NCBI GenBank assembly: GCA_030040015.1
Contig: JASHUM010000003.1
Coordinates: forward strand, 1 to 39,742
Reading direction: 5' to 3'
Origin: Acidimicrobiales bacterium
GTDB taxonomy: Bacteria > Actinomycetota > Acidimicrobiia > Acidimicrobiales > UBA8190
Length of the DNA: 39,742 nucleotides
Shown here: piece by piece, positions 30,951 to 39,742 of the stretch
Layout: every line of letters begins with the position of its first letter
How positions within the stretch are numbered: the first letter of the stretch is position 1
Position numbers and translations under genes: made by a program
Notes under the pieces: model-generated
What the model saw: only the letters and a program-made list of their open reading frames with translations
The model's database searches: none
Told to the model about the DNA's origin: nothing

Positions 30951-32087
30951 TCACCCAACACGACCAGAAGCGTCTTCGGCTCGACGCCGGCGCAGCTCAG
31001 CCTCGATGAACTCGTCGATCTCGCCGTCGAGGACGGCGTCCACGTTTCCGGTCTCGACCCCCGTACGCAGGTCTTTCACCAGTTGATAGGGGGCGAGCAC
31101 ATAGGAGCGGATCTGGTTGCCCCAGGAAACCTCGTCCTTCGGGCCCGACAAGGACTCCATGGCCGCCCGGCGCTCGGCCAGCTGCCGGTCCAGGAGCTTT
31201 GCGGCGAGGATCTGCATGGCCTTGGCCCGGTTCTGGTGCTGGCTCCGCTCGTTCTGCACGGCCACGACGATCCCAGTGGGCAGGTGGGTCAGCCTCACGG
31301 CCGAGTCGGTCTTGTTGACGTGCTGACCGCCGGCTCCCGACGAGCGGTAGGTGTCCACCCGAAGGTCCTTGTCGTCGATGACGACCTCCTGGCTCGCCTC
31401 GTCGAGGAACGGCGTCACGTCGACCGACGCAAAGCTCGTCTGGCGACGGTGCTGAGCGTCGAAGGGCGACATGCGGACGAGACGGTGTACGCCTCGCTCG
31501 GCGGAGAGAAGCCCGTAGACGAAACGTCCCTTCACGATGGCGGTAGCGGACAGGAGACCAGCCTCCTGGCCGGCCGTCGCCTCGTCGATCTCGACCTCCA
31601 TGCCCCGGCGCTCGGCCCAGCGCAGGTACATACGCAGGAGCATCTCGCACCAGTCCTGGGCGTCGGTGCCGCCCGTCCCGGCATGGAAGTCGACGATGGC
31701 ATCGCTCTCGTCGTACTGACCGCTGAAGAGCGAGCGCAGCTCCAGCGCTCCCAGTCGCCGTTCGAGGTCGTCGACGGCGGAGACGAGCTCGGCCTCGACC
31801 GACTCGTCTTCCTCCTCGACCATGAGGTCGTGGAGCACCTCGGCGTCGGACAGCCGTTGGGCCAGGTCCTCGAGCATGGCGACGTCGTCGGAGAGCTTCC
31901 CGAGCTCGGAGGTCACCGCTCTGGCGTGGTCAGGGTCGTTCCACAGATCGGGCTGAGCGGCTTCCTTCTCCAAGTCCGCCCGGCGCGCCTGCAACTGTTC
32001 GAGCCCGAGATAGCCCTCTGCCTCGTCGAGACGCGATCGCAGGACGGCGAGCTCTCCCCGGAGGTCACGTTGATCGCCGGCGGCCAC
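30951..32087 (-). CDS. prfB: Peptide chain release factor 2 (RF2)
   Basis: A 378-residue class I release factor that reads UAA and UGA. The anticodon-like tripeptide SPF is in RMSPFDAQHRRQTS, and the GGQ motif is in SSGAGGQHVNKT, which triggers peptidyl-tRNA hydrolysis. The N-terminal coiled region (LRSRLDEAEGYLGLEQL) is complete in a single frame, so there is no programmed +1 frameshift as in E. coli. The GTG at 32087 starts 1 nt after the secA stop, so translation is likely coupled. The open frame continues upstream inside secA without homology. Confidence 0.95.
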   Translation of the reverse strand: MAAGDQRDLRGELAVLRSRLDEAEGYLGLEQLQARRADLEKEAAQPDLWNDPDHARAVTSELGKLSDDVAMLEDLAQRLSDAEVLHDLMVEEEDESVEAELVSAVDDLERRLGALELRSLFSGQYDESDAIVDFHAGTGGTDAQDWCEMLLRMYLRWAERRGMEVEIDEATAGQEAGLLSATAIVKGRFVYGLLSAERGVHRLVRMSPFDAQHRRQTSFASVDVTPFLDEASQEVVIDDKDLRVDTYRSSGAGGQHVNKTDSAVRLTHLPTGIVVAVQNERSQHQNRAKAMQILAAKLLDRQLAERRAAMESLSGPKDEVSWGNQIRSYVLAPYQLVKDLRTGVETGNVDAVLDGEIDEFIEAELRRRRAEDASGRVG

Positions 32088-32088
32088 C

Positions 32089-35022
<2,934 letters not shown>

Positions 35023-35031
35023 GAAGTGTCG

Positions 35032-35037
35032 AGTCTA
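35032..35037 (-). promoter_or_regulatory. Candidate -10 box for secA
   Basis: TAGACT on the minus strand, 9 nt before the ATG of secA and without a Shine-Dalgarno sequence between. It stands just after a hairpin (35041-35059) in the hpf-secA gap. Near-leaderless transcription is plausible. Confidence 0.45.
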
Positions 35038-35040
35038 CTG

Positions 35041-35059
35041 CCGGGCCGCCTTCGCCCGG
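35041..35059 (-). terminator. Stem-loop between hpf and secA
   Basis: A perfect 6-bp inverted repeat (CCGGGC ... GCCCGG) with a 7-nt loop, preceded by a second small hairpin (GATCC/GGATC). No T-run follows, so it may be a weak or Rho-assisted terminator for hpf or simply a processing site. Confidence 0.35.
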
Positions 35060-35087
35060 CTCCCCGGAGACTTCGGATCCGCCCGGA

Positions 35088-35426
35088 TCAGGCCTTGGAC
35101 AGGACCCTCGACTTGCGGGGGTGTGACCGGCCCACGAGCTTTCCCTTGAGCCGCTCCACCTGGTGCTCGAGCTTTTCGATCACGAGGTCGACGGCCACCG
35201 CCAACTCAGCTGCTTGGGCCTTGGCCCGCACGACGTGCCCATGTCCCTCCATGGTCACCTCGCACACGTGCCGTCCGTCCGCCGGTGCCTCGCGGTCCTC
35301 GGCCAGCCGCACCGCGGCGTGCTCCAGGACCGGCGCCCTCCTGCCCAACTTGGCCACCTTGGCGCGCGCTCGTGCCCTCACCTCCTCGGGTACGGACGAC
35401 TTACGACCGAGGACGTCGATGTCCAC
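35088..35426 (-). CDS. hpf: Ribosome hibernation promoting factor, short form (RaiA/HPF family)
   Basis: A 112-residue S30AE-domain protein that binds the decoding region of the 30S subunit and silences idle ribosomes. The family pattern is seen: opening MDIDVLGRKSSVPEEVRARA, middle RHVCEVTMEGHGHVVRAKAQ, and the closing helix AVDLVIEKLEHQVERLKGKL. It lacks the C-terminal dimerisation domain of long HPF, although a basic tail (GRSHPRKSRVL) is present. The GTG start is decided by a strong AGGAGG 8 nt upstream. Upstream lies a long non-coding region with a structured RNA candidate; downstream is secA, the usual actinobacterial order. Confidence 0.9.
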   Translation of the reverse strand: MDIDVLGRKSSVPEEVRARARAKVAKLGRRAPVLEHAAVRLAEDREAPADGRHVCEVTMEGHGHVVRAKAQAAELAVAVDLVIEKLEHQVERLKGKLVGRSHPRKSRVLSKA

Positions 35427-35495
35427 TGGAGCACCTCCTTGTCAGCTGAGTCGGGCCCCCCTGACTCCATCGTGGATAGCGAAGAGACGACCTGC

Positions 35496-35769
35496 GGGCC
35501 GCGTCCGGCTGACCTGGTCTTTGTCCCCACACTCGCCTGCGGAGGGCATGGCGGCCTGCCGCCGGCGGCCGACGCGCATCGGCGCCGGCCCTGCGACGGC
35601 ACGGTTGACCGCTTCGACCCTTCTCCACCTGGCGTCGATCGCCGACACCGAGGGCGGGCAGGACTTACTCCTAAGTCGCACCATGCTCGGCAACCACGAG
35701 TTGCCTTACGTGGGTCGTTTCGCCTGCGACTGGCCTCGACTTGCAACCACAGACCCGGACGCGGCCCAC
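35496..35769 (-). ncRNA. Structured RNA candidate upstream of hpf, raiA-motif-like
   Basis: On the minus strand, 35767-35755 pairs perfectly over 13 bp with 35508-35496 and encloses about 270 nt. Inside are several local hairpins: GTCG/CGAC near 35730-35715, a 6-bp GGCAAC/GTTGCC stem-loop at 35705-35689, a perfect GACTTA/TAAGTC stem with a 4-nt loop at 35677-35662, and a long GC-rich hairpin at 35589-35561 (6 bp plus 5 bp with one bulged base). No protein frame of normal codon use covers it. The place, directly upstream of a RaiA/HPF gene in an actinobacterium, is that of the raiA-motif RNA known from Firmicutes and Actinobacteria. I could not compare it to the consensus, so the family name is an inference. 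Confidence 0.6.
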
Positions 35770-35775
35770 GCTTCG

Positions 35776-35781
35776 ATGGTA
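35776..35781 (-). promoter_or_regulatory. Promoter for the structured RNA
   Basis: TACCAT on the minus strand with a TGGGCA -35-like box 17 nt upstream (4 of 6 matches to TTGACA). Transcription would begin about 7 nt downstream, at 35769, two nt before the long closing stem. Confidence 0.5.
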
Positions 35782-35845
35782 CGCCCTTGGCGGTCCTATG
35801 CCCAGAGGCCGGGGCCGAAACCTGGAGGTTCCCGGGGTCCTTCCT

Positions 35846-35871
35846 GGGCGCGGGGGCGCCCGATTCCGGGC
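35846..35871 (-). terminator. Hairpin pair after ahcY
   Basis: Two overlapping inverted repeats, GGGCGC/GCGCCC with a 4-nt loop (35846-35861) and GCCCG/CGGGC with a 4-nt loop (35858-35871), lie 47-72 nt after the ahcY stop. There is no T-run. They may end the ahcY transcript before the RNA promoter. The rest of 35782-35917 shows nothing else. Confidence 0.4.
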
Positions 35872-35917
35872 ACCTGCAGCCGAGGTGCGGGCGACGTAGA
35901 GCCGGGGAGCGAGCTGC

Positions 35918-37339
35918 TCAGTAGCGGTAGGTCTCGCTCTTGAACGGCCCTTGCGGAGCGACGCCGATGTAGTCGGCCTGCTTCTCGGTCAACGTGGTCA
36001 ACTCGACGCCGAGCTTGTCCAGATGGAGCCGGGCCACCTTTTCGTCGAGCTCCCGTGGCAGGCGGTGCACCCCGAGCGGATAGCTCGCCGTGCGGGTGAA
36101 CAGCTCGATCTGGGCCAACACCTGGTTGGTGAAGCTGGTGGACATGACGAAGCTCGGATGGCCCGTGGCACAGCCCAGGTTCACCAGGCGGCCCTCGGCA
36201 AGGACGATGACGGAATGACCGTCGGGGAACGCCCACTCGTCGACCTGGGGCTTGATCTCGAAGTGCCGGACGTCGGACAGACGACCCAGTCCGGCCATGT
36301 CGATCTCGTTGTCGAAGTGGCCGATGTTGGCCACGATGGCATTGTGTTTCATCAGTTGCATGTGGCCGGCGGTGATGACGTCGCGGTTCCCCGTGGCGGT
36401 GATGAAGATGTCGCCCTTCTCGACGATGCGCTCAAGCGTGGTCACCTCGAATCCCTCCATGGCGGCCTGAAGCGCACAGATGGGGTCGATCTCCGTGATG
36501 ACGACTCGTGCTCCCTGGCCTCGCAGGGACTGGGCACACCCCTTCCCCACGTCGCCGTAGCCGCATACCACTGCGGTCTTCCCGCCGATCATGACGTCGG
36601 TCGCCCGGTTGATCCCGTCGATGAGCGAATGGCGGATCCCGTACACGTTGTCGAACTTCGACTTCGTGACCGAGTCGTTCACCGAGATGGCGGGGAAGCG
36701 CAGCGTTCCCTCCCGCTCGCGCTGGTACAGCCGGTGCACGCCCGTCGTGGTCTCCTCGGTGACACCGAGGATCCCCTTGGCCGTCTCGCTCCAGAACGAC
36801 TCACCCGACGCCAGCGAGCGCTTCACCACGTCGAGCAGCGCAGTCACGTCCTCGGACGGATCGTCACCTGGATCTGGCACGACACCGGACTCCTCGGCGT
36901 CGGCGCCCAGGTGGACCAGCAACGTAGCGTCGCCGCCGTCGTCGAGGATCATGTTGGGCCCCTTGCCGTCCGGCCAGCGAAGCACGCGCTCGGTGCACCA
37001 CCAGTACTCGGGGATGGTCTCGCCCTTCCAGGCGAACACGGGTACGCCAGCGGCGGCGATGGCGGCCGCCGCCTGGTCCTGAGTGGAGAAGATGTTGCAC
37101 GACGCCCAGCGGACCTGGGCACCCAGGTCCACCAGGGTCTCGATGAGCACGGCCGTCTGGATCGTCATGTGGATCGAGCCCGAGATCCGAGCGCCCTGGA
37201 GCGGCTTTGCGTCGCCGAACTCGGCTCGCACAGCCATCAGTCCGGGCATCTCCTCCTCGGCGAGGCGAATCTCCCGCCGACCGAGGTCGGCTAGAGCGAT
37301 GTCGGCCACCTTGTAGTCGGACCCGTCGGTACGCGTCAT
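35918..37339 (-). CDS. ahcY: Adenosylhomocysteinase (S-adenosylhomocysteine hydrolase)
   Basis: A 473-residue NAD-dependent enzyme that splits S-adenosylhomocysteine into adenosine and homocysteine, clearing the product inhibitor of methyltransferases. Visible signatures: [55 protein letters not shown] (NAD-binding), and a C-terminal [10 protein letters not shown] with the Lys-Tyr that completes the partner's site. The insert seen in actinobacterial enzymes is present, giving the larger size. The ATG at 37339 is fixed by AGGAGAG just upstream; an ATG four codons earlier sits inside that site. A TATAGT box at 37399-37394 gives a leader of about 48 nt. Confidence 0.96.
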   Translation of the reverse strand: MTRTDGSDYKVADIALADLGRREIRLAEEEMPGLMAVRAEFGDAKPLQGARISGSIHMTIQTAVLIETLVDLGAQVRWASCNIFSTQDQAAAAIAAAGVPVFAWKGETIPEYWWCTERVLRWPDGKGPNMILDDGGDATLLVHLGADAEESGVVPDPGDDPSEDVTALLDVVKRSLASGESFWSETAKGILGVTEETTTGVHRLYQREREGTLRFPAISVNDSVTKSKFDNVYGIRHSLIDGINRATDVMIGGKTAVVCGYGDVGKGCAQSLRGQGARVVITEIDPICALQAAMEGFEVTTLERIVEKGDIFITATGNRDVITAGHMQLMKHNAIVANIGHFDNEIDMAGLGRLSDVRHFEIKPQVDEWAFPDGHSVIVLAEGRLVNLGCATGHPSFVMSTSFTNQVLAQIELFTRTASYPLGVHRLPRELDEKVARLHLDKLGVELTTLTEKQADYIGVAPQGPFKSETYRY

Positions 37340-37393
37340 GACTCTCCTCATCGTTTGCTCCGACGGCGCACCGAGGCCGTGCGGCGGTCCAGC

Positions 37394-37399
37394 ACTATA
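37394..37399 (-). promoter_or_regulatory. Strong -10 box for ahcY
   Basis: TATAGT on the minus strand, in the gap between the SIS-domain gene and ahcY. The implied leader of about 48 nt includes the AGGAGAG ribosome site and is too short for an SAH riboswitch. Confidence 0.5.
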
Positions 37400-37412
37400 C
37401 GGCCGCGGCGCG

Positions 37413-38468
37413 TCAGCCCTGGCCGAGGCGGTCCTTGAGCTCGTCCAGCACCGGCACCGGCCCCGGGTCCACCCCTTCCTGCGCGGCCAGGTGGAGCGAT
37501 ACGAAGTCACCGGTCAGCACCAGGTCGAACAACTGGGCCAGGTCTCCCTCGCCCTGGGCGTGCACCTCGAGGACGTCGGCCACCACCTCGCCAAGGATCT
37601 CGGAGACCATCTGGAACCGGCGGACCACCTGGGGGTGCTCGGCGTCGTGCCTCAGGTTGACGAGGGTGACGATCTGCCGGGTGACGTCCCCGTGCTGTCC
37701 CCAACCGACGATCTCGTTGTGGCACAGCTCCGGATAGACGGCCGAGAACGCCGGCGTCTTGGCGTTCTCGTTGATCTGTGACTTCCATCGCAGTGCGGCG
37801 GCGGCGCCGAGGCTCTGCGCCCCGTGGACCAGAGGAATGGTGCGTCCGATTCGCTGGGCCAGTTCCTCGGCCAGGCTGCCGGGGCGCGTGAGCTGATCGC
37901 GTCGGTGACGAAGCTGGTCGACGGCGAGGGCCACCCACTGGCTGGCTCCCGGGAAGAGGCCGATGTCCTCCAGCACCACCAGGGGCGGGATGGCCATTGC
38001 CCCGAGCGCGGCACGCGGCGCCGGTATGTCGGAGGGGACGGGGACGACCGGCGCCCCCCACTCCTCGGCCAAACCGGCGAGCTCGCCCCCATTGGTCACC
38101 GCCACCAGGCTGGCGCCGGCGTCGGCCGCCTCTCCGGCCGCCTCCACCGTCTCCTCGGTGTCGCCCGAGAACGAGATGGCGAACACGAGCGAGCCGGGAC
38201 CCACGAAGTCGGGCAGGTCGTAGGACTTGACCACTGAAACCGGTACCGGGAGGAAGGGCCCGGCAACGGCCACCATGACGTCGCCTGCGATGCCGCTGCC
38301 TCCCATGCCGAGCACCACGACGTTCTCGACATACGCCTTCTCGGGGAGGCCGTCGAGCCCGTGAGCGGCGCCGACGGCCGAAGCCAGTTGCTCGGGCATG
38401 GCGGCGGCGGCGGCGAACATGCCCATGCTGTCGAGAGCACGGGCGGCCGTGGGAGGGATGACGTTCAC
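37413..38468 (-). CDS. Bifunctional phosphoglucose/phosphomannose isomerase-like SIS protein
   Basis: A 351-residue protein with two SIS folds of the archaeal-type PGI/PMI family, interconverting fructose-6-phosphate with glucose-6-phosphate and mannose-6-phosphate. [15 protein letters not shown] and [16 protein letters not shown] bind the phosphosugar; [27 protein letters not shown] holds the catalytic Glu-His region found in this family. Actinobacterial relatives next to manB (for example Rv3256c, TobH-like) may have lost isomerase activity. Its GTG overlaps the stop of the Trm112-like gene (GTGA). With the phosphomannomutase upstream it suggests mannose-1-phosphate supply for GDP-mannose. 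Confidence 0.85.
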   Translation of the reverse strand: MNVIPPTAARALDSMGMFAAAAAMPEQLASAVGAAHGLDGLPEKAYVENVVVLGMGGSGIAGDVMVAVAGPFLPVPVSVVKSYDLPDFVGPGSLVFAISFSGDTEETVEAAGEAADAGASLVAVTNGGELAGLAEEWGAPVVPVPSDIPAPRAALGAMAIPPLVVLEDIGLFPGASQWVALAVDQLRHRRDQLTRPGSLAEELAQRIGRTIPLVHGAQSLGAAAALRWKSQINENAKTPAFSAVYPELCHNEIVGWGQHGDVTRQIVTLVNLRHDAEHPQVVRRFQMVSEILGEVVADVLEVHAQGEGDLAQLFDLVLTGDFVSLHLAAQEGVDPGPVPVLDELKDRLGQG

Positions 38469-38710
38469 GGACTCTCGCCGCCCAGTGTGGTCACTGTCCC
38501 CTTTGCGGCCGCCTTCTCCATGAGGCGCTGGTGCTCGCTGTCGCTGACCGTCTCCGCCTCTTCGATGAGCATGACGGGAATCCCGTCACGAATGGCGTAG
38601 CTGCGCTGAAGACGGGGGTTGTACAGGCGGTCCTCGTCCTCGAAGTAAAGCAGTGGACCTTTGTCCTCGGGACAGGCGAGCACTTCCAACAACAGCGGAT
38701 CGAGTGCCAT
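38465..38710 (-). CDS. Trm112-like small protein (UPF0434 family)
   Basis: An 81-residue protein with the Trm112 pattern LLEVLACPEDKGPLLYFEDE and later RSYAIRDGIPVMLIEEAE. One Cys of the zinc-ribbon remains (ACPED); the partner Cys residues are missing, so zinc binding is doubtful. In eukaryotes and some bacteria Trm112 activates SAM-dependent methyltransferases. The short length and the ATG with GAGGAGG about 10 nt upstream fix the start. It lies between manB (14 nt upstream) and the SIS protein (4-nt overlap), a conserved actinobacterial order. Confidence 0.85.
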   Translation of the reverse strand: MALDPLLLEVLACPEDKGPLLYFEDEDRLYNPRLQRSYAIRDGIPVMLIEEAETVSDSEHQRLMEKAAAKGTVTTLGGESP

Positions 38711-38724
38711 GGGCCGCTTCCTCC

Positions 38725-39742
38725 TCAGGCTCCAGCGGATCGGGTGGCGTCGCCGACAGCACCGGGACGGGTGCCGGGCCCGGCGCCGGCTCCGGCCGAC
38801 GCACCGGACACCTCGGCCACAAGATCGAGGACCTCGGCCACGTGCTGTTGACACTCGTCCGCCGTGGCGGCTTCGACGTTCAGCCTGAGCAGCGGTTCGG
38901 TGTTGGACGGCCGGACGTTGAACCACCAGTCGCCGTAATCGACGGTCAGTCCATCGAGCCGGTCGATCGATGCACCCCTGGCAGCCATGAGCCGGGCCAG
39001 GGCCTCGACTGTCGCCGGTGGGTCGGCGATCTCGGTGTTGATCTCGCCGGAGTCGGCGTACCGGCGGTAAGGGGCGAGCAACTCGGACAGCGAGCCAGCG
39101 GATCGGGAAAGAAGGTCGAGCACGATCAAGGACGCAATGATGCCCGAGTCGGCCCGGTAATTCTCGCGGAAGTAGTAGTGGCCCGAGTGCTCGCCGCCGA
39201 ACACGGCCCCAGTCTCGGCCATCACCTGCTTGATGAACGAGTGGCCGACACGGGTTCGGACGGCCTTGCCTCCCAACGACTCGATGGTCTCCGGTACCAC
39301 CTTCGAGCAGATGAGGTTGTAGAGGATGGTGGCGCCGGGATGCCTCTCCAACATGGCGGCCGCCACGAGAGCCGTCGTCAGGGACCCCGACACCGGCTGG
39401 GAACGCTCGTCGACCAGGAACACCCGATCGGCGTCCCCGTCGAACGCCAGGCCCACGTCGGCGTCGTCCTCAAGCACGGCGCTCTTCAGCGCCTCGAGGT
39501 TCTCGGGCTGGATGGGGTCGGCGGGATGGTTGGGGAAGTTGCCGTCGAGCTCGGGGAACAGGACCCGTAGACGGAAGGGCAGACCGTCGAAGACCTTGGG
39601 GACGACGAGCCCACCCATGCCGTTGGCCGTGTCGGCGACCACCGACAAGGAGCGCAAGCGGTCGACGTCGACGAACGAGCGCACGTGGGTGGCGTACTCG
39701 TCGAGGAGATCGAGGTGCGCCACTGTGGTCGAACCTCCGCTC
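38725..39742 (-). CDS. manB: Phosphomannomutase/phosphoglucomutase (ManB-like), N-terminus beyond window
   Basis: About 339 residues of the C-terminal three quarters of an alpha-D-phosphohexomutase; the frame is open to the right edge, so the catalytic Ser loop lies outside. FDGDADRVFLVDE is the Mg-binding loop, GEHSGHYYF the sugar-binding motif, and RPSNTEPLLRLNVEA the phosphate-binding C-terminal domain. The enzyme converts mannose-6-phosphate to mannose-1-phosphate for GDP-mannose, used in mannosylated lipids and glycans. A Gly/Ala/Pro-rich tail of about 25 residues follows the domain. It is the first visible gene of the manB-Trm112-SIS unit. Confidence 0.93.
   Translation of the reverse strand, partial: SGGSTTVAHLDLLDEYATHVRSFVDVDRLRSLSVVADTANGMGGLVVPKVFDGLPFRLRVLFPELDGNFPNHPADPIQPENLEALKSAVLEDDADVGLAFDGDADRVFLVDERSQPVSGSLTTALVAAAMLERHPGATILYNLICSKVVPETIESLGGKAVRTRVGHSFIKQVMAETGAVFGGEHSGHYYFRENYRADSGIIASLIVLDLLSRSAGSLSELLAPYRRYADSGEINTEIADPPATVEALARLMAARGASIDRLDGLTVDYGDWWFNVRPSNTEPLLRLNVEAATADECQQHVAEVLDLVAEVSGASAGAGAGPGTRPGAVGDATRSAGA

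Noticed and set aside
31980-32087. Programmed +1 frameshift in prfB
   Set aside because: The N-terminal region reads through in one frame with no in-frame TGA or upstream frameshift-type ribosome site.
37340-37400. SAH riboswitch before ahcY
   Set aside because: The leader from the TATAGT box is only about 48 nt, too short for the motif, and no matching conserved core was seen.

Overview
The window comes from a high-GC actinobacterium. The evidence is a fused 2-oxoglutarate decarboxylase/dehydrogenase (Kgd), the order hpf-secA-prfB-ftsE-ftsX, an RF2 gene without a programmed frameshift, frequent GTG starts, and many start codons sitting 6-9 nt after a TANNNT -10 box, as expected for leaderless mRNAs. 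Minor pilins of the PilV/PilW/PilX kind and a membrane-anchored MurF-like ligase suggest a deep-branching group such as Acidimicrobiia. That placement is an inference, not a proof. No insertion sequence, prophage, CRISPR array, tRNA or rRNA gene was seen. The region reads as ordinary chromosome.

Layout, left to right. 1-4358: a partial MFS transporter, a small Lrp/AsnC ligand-binding protein, an alpha-methylacyl-CoA racemase-like CoA-transferase coupled to an alpha/beta hydrolase, and a galactokinase. 4394-8718: a minus-strand set of hydrolase, membrane MurF-like ligase, D-Ala-D-Ala ligase and a PH/SHOCT membrane protein. 8802-11863: a UvrD-type helicase facing exonuclease III and FabZ. 11900-17221: a three-gene minor-pilin cassette behind an NYN-S1 RNA-binding protein. 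17300-19317: an M20 peptidase and a HAD hydrolase, translationally coupled. 19319-25421: Kgd, an alpha/beta hydrolase, and a diguanylate cyclase with a long Ser/Thr/Pro tail. 25688-29267: a divergent acyl-CoA dehydrogenase and acyl-CoA ligase, the ligase coupled to a sugar nucleotidyltransferase. 29271-35426: ftsX, ftsE, prfB, secA and hpf. 35427-35917 holds no protein gene but carries a strongly structured RNA candidate. 35918-39742: ahcY, a phosphoglucose/phosphomannose isomerase-like SIS protein, a Trm112-like protein and a partial phosphomannomutase.

The strongest non-coding signal lies upstream of hpf (minus strand, 35769-35496). A perfect 13-bp long-range stem encloses about 270 nt full of local hairpins, and a TANNNT box is placed so that the transcript would begin at the stem. 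Its position in front of a RaiA/HPF-family gene in an actinobacterium matches the known raiA-motif RNA. Other points of interest are compact bidirectional promoters at 17284-17293 and 26841-26850, the membrane MurF/Ddl pair, the diguanylate cyclase with its domain first and tail last, and in-phase 9-bp tandem repeats at four unrelated places.
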